A stretch of DNA of 6,525 nt, taken from assembly GCA_003453835.1 (NCBI GenBank), contig DMMN01000120.1:1-6525 (forward strand), in the 5' to 3' direction. Below the pieces are notes generated by a model. That model was given only the letters and a program-made list of their open reading frames with translations. It was not told the DNA's origin and did no database searches. The stretch comes from Bacteroidota bacterium (GTDB lineage: Bacteria > Bacteroidota > Ignavibacteria > UBA10030). Positions 1 to 6,400 of this stretch are shown here, one piece after another (within the stretch, counting starts at the first letter, position 1; each line of letters opens with the position of its first letter). A program made the translations under genes and the position numbers.

Positions 1-395
1 CATCAGAAGAGCCGATTGCCGTAGGTTCGAATCTGATGACGGCAAGAGAAATGTTCTCGGAGCTCCTCAGGAGAAAACTCGAATCCACCGGGAACGATGT
101 GGTGATCTTGGAGGTTGAGATCGTCGGAGTTCAAGATGGACGGGAGCGAACCTTGACGTTTGGGCTCGTTGATTCTTATGACGAGAATGATAATATTACG
201 GCGATGATGCGCTGCACCGCGTTCCCAACGTCGATCATTGGGCAGATGATTGTGAACGGGAATATCCTGGCGCGGGGGGTTGCTACTCCGGAGCAATGTG
301 TGCCATTGGAACCGTTTCTCTCGGAACTCCGTGGGCGCAAGATTGATGTCGTGCAGCGCGTGACAGAGGCGCGCAGGCAGGAAACGTCAAGCTGA
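1..395 (+). CDS. Saccharopine dehydrogenase-family protein, C-terminal part (5' end outside window)
   Basis: The reading frame is open from the left edge (first whole codon at 3) to a TGA at 393-395, giving 130 visible residues with no stop. The segment resembles the C-terminal domain of saccharopine dehydrogenase / lysine 6-dehydrogenase-like NAD(P)-dependent oxidoreductases. Recognisable pieces are a 'DVVILEVEIVG' strand, then 'LVDSYDENDNITAMMRCTAFP', a helix reading 'TSIIGQMIVNGNI', and the 'ARGVATPEQCVPLEPFLSEL' stretch that typically closes these proteins. The family usually has roughly 380-420 residues, so about two thirds, including the NAD(P)-binding Rossmann domain, lies outside the window. 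Members act on lysine/2-aminoadipate-type substrates in the cytoplasm, but many bacterial ones have no proven substrate, so no gene symbol is given. An internal ATG at 36-38 is not the true start, because the homologous-looking sequence continues upstream to the edge. No link in function to the downstream operon is evident. Confidence 0.85.
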   Translation, partial: SEEPIAVGSNLMTAREMFSELLRRKLESTGNDVVILEVEIVGVQDGRERTLTFGLVDSYDENDNITAMMRCTAFPTSIIGQMIVNGNILARGVATPEQCVPLEPFLSELRGRKIDVVQRVTEARRQETSS

Positions 396-618
396 GGCTG
401 AACGACACACGGTCCAACACGATCTTGAGCGTGACGAAGAATTCAGTTTCGCATCTATCTTCATAACTCCCTGGGAACTGGCTGAGCCTCACAGACACGG
501 TAGTCGGGCCAGACAAAAGTACCGCTTTAGCGTTTCGTCGGGGGATCACTTTTATCAGGTTGAAGCGCGTCGAATACCCGTCGTGATATCGGCTTGAGCA
601 GAATGAGAGGCTGACTCT
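396..618. other. Intergenic region between the dehydrogenase and the pilin-like gene
   Basis: These 223 bases hold no gene I can support. The + frames are broken by stops, and the minus-strand open frame crossing it has no recognisable content. No convincing intrinsic terminator follows the dehydrogenase. The only hairpins found are short: CACG 418-421 with CGTG 430-433, and CGCT/AGCG around 520-530 with a 2-base loop. A weak promoter-like pair lies near the right end: TTGAAG at 560-565, then GATATC at 585-590 with a 19-base spacer, which is longer than ideal. Its start point would fall just upstream of the ribosome binding site at 605. The region most likely contains the operon promoter, but its position is uncertain. 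Confidence 0.5.
605..610 (+). promoter_or_regulatory. Ribosome binding site of the pilin-like gene
   Basis: GAGAGG lies 8 bases before the ATG at 619, a normal Shine-Dalgarno distance. An in-frame TGA at 604-606 blocks any longer reading, so 619 is the first possible ATG. This is the only clear Shine-Dalgarno site in the three-gene operon. Confidence 0.65.
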
Positions 619-999
619 ATGGGCCAGATGCAATTGCTGTTGATCGTCCTTGGAGTCATGTTGGTCGGGATTGCGATTCTGGTCGGAATCTCGATGTTCC
701 ACGCCAATGAGATTGAATCCACGCGCAATGCGATGATTAACGATCTCGGCTATTATTCCCAGCGCGCGCGGACTTATTATACCAAATCTTCGACCTTAGG
801 TGGCGGCAACAGGAGTTTCTTGGGAATCTCGCTCTCCAACATCTCCAGTATGACGGAGAACATCAACGCGCGTTACTATCTGGAAAGCGCCACGGCGGAC
901 GAATGCGCCATCGTCGGGGTGGGAAAGGTGATCTCGGGTGACGATTCCATTCGCATCCGGATCACCGAGGAACGCAATGTCATCGAAATGATAAACTGA
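619..999 (+). CDS. Small protein with one N-terminal membrane helix, pilin-like, function unknown
   Basis: This 126-aa protein starts with a very short N-terminus (MGQMQ), followed directly by a hydrophobic helix at about residues 6-27. Next come a polar helical stretch (about 28-56), a glycine cluster 'TLGGGNRSF' (59-67), and a globular-looking C-terminal half ending in alternating beta-like residues. The layout of a hydrophobic N-terminal helix running into an amphipathic helix and a small head resembles type IV pilins or pseudopilins. However, there is no prepilin-peptidase site (no G-F/M followed by Glu at mature position 5), so it cannot be called a pilin. From memory, similar unnamed proteins beginning MGQQQLLLI and carrying the same Leu-Gly-Gly-Gly motif occur in the Bacteroidota/Ignavibacteriota group. 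It probably sits in the inner membrane with the C-terminal part in the periplasm. It is the first gene of a tight run, with the yajQ-like gene starting 4 bases after its stop. Being a real gene is well supported by its ribosome binding site and spacing; the function is not known. Confidence 0.8.
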   Translation: MGQMQLLLIVLGVMLVGIAILVGISMFHANEIESTRNAMINDLGYYSQRARTYYTKSSTLGGGNRSFLGISLSNISSMTENINARYYLESATADECAIVGVGKVISGDDSIRIRITEERNVIEMIN

Positions 1000-1003
1000 A
1001 CCC

Positions 1004-1501
1004 ATGGCCCAACAGAATTCGTTCGATATCGTGTCTCAGGTGGACATGCAGGAAGTCGACAACGCCCTCAACCAGAGTCGCAAAGAGATAGGCCAGCGAT
1101 ACGATTTCAAGAACTCGAAGACGTCCATCGACCTCGATCAGAAGGAGAAACACATCTCGATCGTCTCGGACGATGAGTTCCGCCTGAAAGCGGTCATCGA
1201 TATCGTCCAATCGAAGCTCGTCAAGCGCGGCGTTTCCCTCAAAGCCCTGAAGTACGGGAAGGTGGAACCCGCCGCCGGAGGAACCGTACGGCAAACTGTG
1301 TCTTTGCAGGTGGGGATCGACAAAGACGACGCCAGGACGGTGGTGAAATTGATCAAGGATTCAAAGATCAAGGTTCAGGCCCAGATCATGGACGATCAAA
1401 TCCGGGTGAGCGGAAAAGACAAGGACGATCTCCAGGCCGTCATCAAGTTGCTTCGTGATACCGATCTTTCCTTTGCAGTGCAATTTGTCAACTACCGCTA
1501 G
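1004..1501 (+). CDS. yajQ: YajQ-family nucleotide / cyclic di-GMP-binding protein
   Basis: The 165-aa product matches the full length of YajQ proteins (about 160-165 residues), with the hallmark N-terminus '[17 protein letters not shown]' (6-22), 'RYDFKNSK' (32-39), and the highly conserved '[11 protein letters not shown]' (118-128). It ends '[25 protein letters not shown]', as relatives do. The family folds as two ferredoxin-like domains and is cytoplasmic. Relatives bind nucleotides and RNA in vitro, and a Xanthomonas member is reported to bind cyclic di-GMP and act on transcription of virulence genes. The role in this organism is inference. The ATG lies 4 bases after the preceding stop and no Shine-Dalgarno sequence is visible, so translation is probably coupled to the upstream gene. 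The stop (TAG, 1499-1501) directly abuts the next gene's ATG. No key region is missing. Confidence 0.95.
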   Translation: MAQQNSFDIVSQVDMQEVDNALNQSRKEIGQRYDFKNSKTSIDLDQKEKHISIVSDDEFRLKAVIDIVQSKLVKRGVSLKALKYGKVEPAAGGTVRQTVSLQVGIDKDDARTVVKLIKDSKIKVQAQIMDDQIRVSGKDKDDLQAVIKLLRDTDLSFAVQFVNYR

Positions 1502-3103
1502 ATGACGAACCATCCGTCGCGGAAGAGCCTGCTCTTCGCAGCCGTCTTCCTTATCGCCTTCACGCAGCTGGCACTTGCCGAGAAAACCACCATCAAGGTT
1601 CAGTTCCCGAATCGTCCGCCGTCGTATCTTCGCGCACTGGAACGTTCCGGTGTTCTCTTTGTGGCGGCCGGCGACTATGCACTGCTCTTCCGCCTGCCTG
1701 TTGTGGTCAACGCCTCCCGCCTAAAAACCGAAGTGCGTCTTCCCCGGCATCGAATCAAGTTGACTGCCCGCAATCCGTTCCTGGTGGTCACGGAGGATTC
1801 GGACAACTCCTCCTCCGTTATCCAGCTTTCGAATCCTATCCGTTTCGTGGACAGCCTCTACTACGTTCCGGCAATCCCTTTCATTCGGCTTCTTGAACGC
1901 CTCTCACCGTCGGGGATGTCATTCCATCCGGAATCGAAAGTGCTGACGCTCGGTGGCCCTTCCCCCCCTCCCAAGTACGATATCACCGGCCTGGAGCTCG
2001 AATCCCGGCTCAACGGCTATCTCCTCACGATCAAAGGGACACGTAAGCTTGGCGATTACGAGGCCTTTCTCAAACAGGATGGCTGGCTGTTTGTCACCAT
2101 CGCCAACGCCCAGGCCGACACTTCCGAGTTGAAGCGATACAAACCGAACGGTGTCGTCCGGCAGATTCTAACCTTCCAGTCCCCCACTGCCGTTCAACTC
2201 ACATTCCGTCTGTCTCAAGACATTAGCCGTGCCGAGCCGCTCCTGGAAGAGGGAACGAACAACCTCCTGATCGCCCTTCGCACGAAATCGGAAATCGAGA
2301 AAGAGGAAATCGAACGGAAGCGCCAGGAACAGATACGCGAGAAACTCGAGCTGGATCGAAGCAAGCAGAAGCTGGACGTCATCGTCATCGACGCCGGACA
2401 TGGCGGAAAAGACCCTGGGACGCTCGGTGTAACGGGGACCAGAGAGAAAGACGTCACCCTGGCCGTTGCGCTGAAACTCGGCAAGCTCCTTGAACAAAAC
2501 ATGAAAGACGTCCGGATCGTGTACACGCGAAAGACGGACGAGTTCATTGAGTTGTACCGGCGCACGAAGATCGCCAATGAGGTTGACGGCAAGCTCTTTG
2601 TCAGCATCCACTGCAATTCGACAGATCGAAAACCATCGTCTGCAAATGGATTTGAGATCTACCTCCTCCGACCCGGAAAGACGGAGAACGCCATTCGAAT
2701 CGCCGAGAAGGAGAACAAAGTCATCGAGCTGGAGGAAGGATTCAAAGAAAGATACGCGGAACTCACGGAGGAACACTTCATCCTGATCTCGATGCGTCAA
2801 AGCGCGTTTGTGAAGCATAGCGAGAGTTTTGCAGAAGTCGCATCCGAGGCAATGGCGAAGCATTTGAAAATCAAGAATAGCGGCGTCAAGCAAGCGGGCT
2901 TCTACGTGCTCGTCGGCGCGTCAATGCCTAATGTGCTGGTCGAGACAGGGTATCTTTCCAACCGAATGGAAGAAAAGGTGCTTCGGAGCAAGGAAGGACA
3001 GACAAGAATCGCCGAGGCACTCTTTGAAGGGATCAGAGAGTACAAGATTGCCTACGAACGAGCGCTAGAAGAAGGACGCATGAACGGCAGCCGAAGCAAC
3101 TGA
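1502..3103 (+). CDS. Exported N-acetylmuramoyl-L-alanine amidase (Amidase_3) with AMIN-type N-terminal domains
   Basis: This 533-aa enzyme should cleave the amide bond between muramic acid and the stem peptide in the periplasm, separating daughter cells or remodelling the wall. Residues 1-26 form a signal peptide (basic 'SRKS', a hydrophobic core, then 'ALA' before E27). Residues about 30-153 resemble the copper amine oxidase-like N-terminal domain often found on wall enzymes, and about 159-260 resemble an AMIN targeting domain. A highly charged Glu/Lys/Arg helix (about 261-292) links these to the Amidase_3 catalytic domain (about 293-520). Zinc and catalytic residues are all present: H300 in 'DAGHGG', E315 in 'TREKD', H370 in 'SIHCN', and catalytic E481 in 'VETGYLSN'. 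Between H370 and E481 lies a charged helical insert (about 392-436), as in Gram-negative AmiA/B/C. The same-frame TAG immediately before the ATG fixes this start. No Shine-Dalgarno is visible, so expression probably depends on coupling to yajQ. Which amiA/B/C-type name applies cannot be decided here. Confidence 0.93.
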   Translation: MTNHPSRKSLLFAAVFLIAFTQLALAEKTTIKVQFPNRPPSYLRALERSGVLFVAAGDYALLFRLPVVVNASRLKTEVRLPRHRIKLTARNPFLVVTEDSDNSSSVIQLSNPIRFVDSLYYVPAIPFIRLLERLSPSGMSFHPESKVLTLGGPSPPPKYDITGLELESRLNGYLLTIKGTRKLGDYEAFLKQDGWLFVTIANAQADTSELKRYKPNGVVRQILTFQSPTAVQLTFRLSQDISRAEPLLEEGTNNLLIALRTKSEIEKEEIERKRQEQIREKLELDRSKQKLDVIVIDAGHGGKDPGTLGVTGTREKDVTLAVALKLGKLLEQNMKDVRIVYTRKTDEFIELYRRTKIANEVDGKLFVSIHCNSTDRKPSSANGFEIYLLRPGKTENAIRIAEKENKVIELEEGFKERYAELTEEHFILISMRQSAFVKHSESFAEVASEAMAKHLKIKNSGVKQAGFYVLVGASMPNVLVETGYLSNRMEEKVLRSKEGQTRIAEALFEGIREYKIAYERALEEGRMNGSRSN

Positions 3104-3123
3104 GCATTCTTTCTCGCTTGGTG

Positions 3124-3140
3124 CAGATTGGTGGAATCTG
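3124..3140 (+). terminator. Weak hairpin downstream of the amidase gene, possible terminator
   Basis: CAGATT (3124-3129) pairs perfectly with AATCTG (3135-3140) around a 5-base loop, beginning 21 bases after the amidase stop codon. A G-U pair could add one more step outside. The stem is short, has few GC pairs, and is not followed by a T run (the next bases are TCCCAATTC), so its power as an intrinsic terminator is doubtful. It could instead protect the 3' end of the operon transcript, or mean nothing. Confidence 0.25.
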
Positions 3141-3301
3141 TCCCAATTCATTAGTAATCACTTTCTAGAATTGAAGAAGTGCTGTTTTTTGCACAAGATC
3201 AAAGAGAAAAGGTCCGGCATCCTTCAAGAGTCTGAGAGATTTGTGCCCGCAGGCCTTCGCAGGTTCTCGCCCACCTTCTTCGATCCGCAGCATCATTCTG
3301 C

Positions 3302-3330
3302 TTGACAACCTCACGAAGTTTTGTGATATT
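3302..3330 (+). promoter_or_regulatory. Candidate sigma70-type promoter for the receptor gene
   Basis: A perfect -35 hexamer TTGACA (3302-3307) is followed after 17 bases by GATATT (3325-3330), which matches 4 of 6 bases of TATAAT. It is preceded by TG at 3322-3323, giving an extended -10 form. Transcription would begin near 3337 and leave a leader of about 115 bases before the receptor ATG, containing the stem-loop at 3352-3377. The match is good by enterobacterial rules. If this organism uses the divergent Bacteroidota promoter consensus, the call would weaken. Confidence 0.4.
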
Positions 3331-3351
3331 CAGCCAACTCAAACTCAATCA

Positions 3352-3383
3352 TTGCAGGCGTGGATCTCATGCTGCAACTTTTT
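3352..3383 (+). terminator. Stem-loop plus T run in the receptor leader: attenuator or intrinsic terminator
   Basis: TTGCAG (3352-3357), a bulged G at 3358, and CGTG (3359-3362) pair with CATGCTGCAA (3368-3377) around the loop GATCT. This makes a 10-pair stem with one G-U pair and one bulge. It is followed by C and then five T (3379-3383), the shape of an intrinsic terminator on the + strand. It lies about 15 bases after the predicted start of the receptor transcript and about 70 bases before the receptor ATG. It could therefore be a leader attenuator, or the delayed terminator of the amidase operon if the true receptor promoter lies further downstream. A TTGTCA at 3382-3387 is the only alternative -35 seen there, and it has no good -10. 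Confidence 0.45.
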
Positions 3384-3437
3384 GTCATACCCTCCTCTTT
3401 CTGTAGCGTTTTCCCTCATCGAAAATCCCAATGTATC

Positions 3438-3442
3438 AGGAG
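3438..3442 (+). promoter_or_regulatory. Ribosome binding site deciding the receptor start
   Basis: AGGAG lies 9 bases before the ATG at 3452. Another in-frame ATG at 3431 overlaps this site and has no Shine-Dalgarno of its own. Starting at 3452 also gives a clean signal peptide, so 3452 is preferred; the longer form would add 7 residues (MYQENSD). Confidence 0.7.
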
Positions 3443-3451
3443 AACAGCGAT

Positions 3452-6400
3452 ATGAAGTCTGTTACTCACCTCCTCTGCACTTTCTTTCTTTTGGCGTCCG
3501 TCGCTGCAGCACAAACTGGAAAGATTGCGGGAAAAGTTGTCGATAGCCGCACGAACGACCCTCTCGTCGGCGCAAACGTGGTTATCGAAGGCACGACAAT
3601 CGGCTCGTCGGCAAACATCGACGGGTTCTTTGTCATACTCAATATTCCCCCCGGATCGTACCGGGTGAAGGCCTCCATGGTCGGCTATATGGCCTCGAGC
3701 GTCGTCAACGTTCGGGTCAACATCGGCCAGACGACAAACCTCGACTTCTCATTGAGCGAGAGCGTGATTCAAGCCCAAGAGGTTGTCGTCGTCGCGACCC
3801 GCCCTGTCGTCGAGCGAGATGTTGCGGCGAGCCGCGCAAACATCAGCGCACGCGAAGTCGAAAACCTCCCCATCGCCCAAGTCTCAAGCGTCATCGGCCT
3901 CCAGGCTGGGGTTCAGGGACTTACGATCCGTGGCGGTGAGTCGAACCAAACGGCATTTGTCGTAAACGGCCTGACGTTTCGAGACGAACGGGACAACACG
4001 CCCTATACCGGGGTCAGTTTGCTTGCTGTCCAGGACTTCCAGATTCAAACGGGCGGATTTAGCGCAGAGTACGGCCAAATCCGGTCGGGACTCGTCAACG
4101 TCGTGACGAAGGAGGGAAGTCCCTCGAAGTACAATGTGGGCGCCATCGTTCGATACAGTCCGCCAACGAAGAAGTATTTTGGTATGAAGCCGAACGAATT
4201 CGATTCATACTGGATTCGCCCGTTCCTCGACGAGGAGGTCTGTTGGACCGGCACCACTAACGGCAAGTGGGATCCCTGGACGCAGGCACAGTACAAGCCG
4301 TTCGAAGGCTGGAATGCCGTCTCGCAGAAGCTCATCACCAACGACGATCCCACCGACGACCTCACCCCCGAAGCCGCGCGCAAGGTCTTCCTCTACCAAC
4401 ACAGAAAGAACTTCGATATCACCAAACCCGACGTGAATTTCGATCTTGGTTTCGGTGGGCCCGTTCCCGTCGTCAGTGAGATGCTTGGCAAGCTTCGTTT
4501 CTACGCTTCTTTCCGTTATGTGAACACCCAGTACGCAATTCCTCTTTCTCGGGACGGCGTAACCGACTATAGCGGATCACTCAAAGTTACATCCGACCTC
4601 GCACAGGGAATGAAATTGATGATCGAGGGGACGATTGGGAACCACGAGGCAACAGATCGGAATCAAACGGGCGTTTACGGCAGCTTCGGTTCCAGCGAAT
4701 CCATCGGGAACGCCATGAATCGCGTCAGCTTCATCGACACGCGATTGTTCACATCGGATTACTGGGCTCCAAACAGCGTTGACCGCAACGTGATCGGGGC
4801 GAAGTTCACGCACGTGCTGAGTGGATCGACATTCTACGAGGTCGTGGCCCAGCGTTTCTCGTCAAAGTACAGTACGAATCCCGGACGGACACGAGACACT
4901 TCGCGCGTCGTGAAGTTCGGAAACGGCTACTACATCGATGAAGCCCCCTTCGGATTTATCGGAAACCCGGGCAACTACTCCACCACCGGTATCGACGGCA
5001 TGCGCATGGCCATCGGCATGAGCAACGCGCGCGACAGCAGCGAGGTTTCGTCGTACACGCTGAGATTCGACATCGTCAGCCAGCTTGATAACTACAACGA
5101 GCTCAAAGGCGGCATCGAGTTTGCCTACACCGATAACGGCGTGAACTACGGTTCCGTGGACGTTGTGCTCCCCTCCGGTCGTACTCTCTCGAAGTGGCGC
5201 ACGTATCCTACGCGGCTGGAAGCCTATGTGAAGGACAAGCTCGAATTCGAAGGAATGATCGTGGACGCAGGGCTGCGCTTCGCAATGTCCCATGCCGGCG
5301 GCGAGTGGTTCGTCTATGATCCGTTCACAAAGCTGTTCCGAGGGACGGTTTCATACGGCATCGACTCGCTCCTCGCGAAAGAGCCAACCAAGCGAATAAC
5401 AACTCTCATGCCCCGATTGAACGTGGCCTTTCCGATCACGGACGATGCAAAGCTGTACTTCAACTACGGGCACTTCCGGGCTCTGCCGACCCCGGAGAAC
5501 CTCTTTCTCATCCGACACGAGACCGGGTCCAGCGACATCGTCCGCATGGCGGATCCAAATCTCCCCCTCGAAAAGACCGTGGCCTACGAGCTCGGCTATG
5601 AACATAACTTGTTTGATATGTTTCTCCTCCGAGTCGCTTCGTACTACAAAGACGTGAGCGACCAGTCGAGACTGGTTAACTACATCGGCTACAACAACGT
5701 ACCGAACTACTCCGTTACGACGAATACTTCGTACGAAGACATTCGAGGATTCGAGATCACCCTTACGAAGAACCGCGGAGAGTGGGTTCAAGGGTTCCTG
5801 AACTACACCTACATGGTCTCTACAAGCGGCGGTTTCGGGCGTCCGCGATACTACCAGAACCCGGTCGATCAACGGAATGACGAGCGGACAAACCCCATTC
5901 AGAACAAGCCGATCCCGCGTCCCTATGCGCGCGCCAATGTCGATTTCTTCACGCCGGAAGACTTCGGTCCGTCCTTCTCCGACTTCTATCCCCTCGGGGA
6001 TGTGAGGCTGAACGTTTTGGCAACCTGGAACGCCGGCTTCTACTTCACGTGGGTTGGTGGAGGCTCCGTGCCGGGCGTGCAGAACAACATCCAGTGGAAA
6101 GACGATTACGGCATGGACATCCGCCTCAGCAAGAACTTCCGATTCGGCGGGGTGAACTTCCAGATCTTTGCGGACATCAACAACGTCCTCAATCTGAAAC
6201 AGATGTCAACCTTTGGTACAACCGCACTTGGTTTTGTCGACAATACCGACTATGAGAATTACCTCAAGTCACTCCACCTCTCCGACGAGTTCAATAAGTA
6301 CTACGGAAACATCGTCGGCGACGACCGACCCGGCACGTATCGCAAAGCAGGGGTCCCGTTCCAACCGATGGTGCACACGCGCAATCTCACTTCCGTCAGA

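Larger units (their letters stand above)
3104..3451. other. Intergenic region between the amidase operon and the receptor gene
   Basis: These 348 bases look less GC-rich than the flanking genes and hold no supported gene. In order they contain: a weak hairpin 18-bases-scale after the amidase stop (3124-3140); a short stem GTGC/GCAC (3179-3182 with 3191-3194) whose 8-base loop is mostly T; a sigma70-like promoter candidate (3302-3330); a strong stem-loop followed by five T (3352-3383); and the receptor's ribosome binding site (3438-3442). Bacteroidota-type TAnnTTTG -7 elements were looked for at each TTTG here and none was found. A TTG-started open frame at 3241-3546 overlaps the receptor start out of frame and has no recognisable content, so it is not annotated. 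Confidence 0.6.

Noticed and set aside
1..43. tRNA 3'-end look-alike: GGTTCGAATC (24-33) with CATCAG (1-6) pairing to CTGATG (33-38)
   Set aside because: The bases on either side of the T-loop-like motif do not form the required 5-pair T stem, there is no CCA or acceptor stem, and the stretch is in frame with the conserved dehydrogenase sequence.
283..702. Minus-strand open frame of 139 codons covering the first intergenic region
   Set aside because: It overlaps the ends of two well-supported + strand genes, has a low-complexity Asp/Gln/Ser/Arg-rich composition and resembles no family; it is best explained as an antisense shadow.
2168..2893. Minus-strand open frame of 241 codons opposite the amidase catalytic domain
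   Set aside because: It lies wholly antisense to coding sequence with intact zinc-binding motifs, and its translation shows no recognisable domain; long antisense frames are common opposite such codon usage.
3178..3194. Possible sigma54 promoter or operator at the GTGC-T-rich-GCAC palindrome
   Set aside because: The TTGCA half fits a -12 element, but the base positions for the -24 TGGCAC match almost nowhere; a 4-pair palindrome alone is not enough to call an operator.
3241..3546. TTG-started + strand frame of 101 codons before the receptor
   Set aside because: It overlaps the receptor's signal-peptide region out of frame, spans the promoter and hairpin signals, lacks a ribosome binding site and has no recognisable content.
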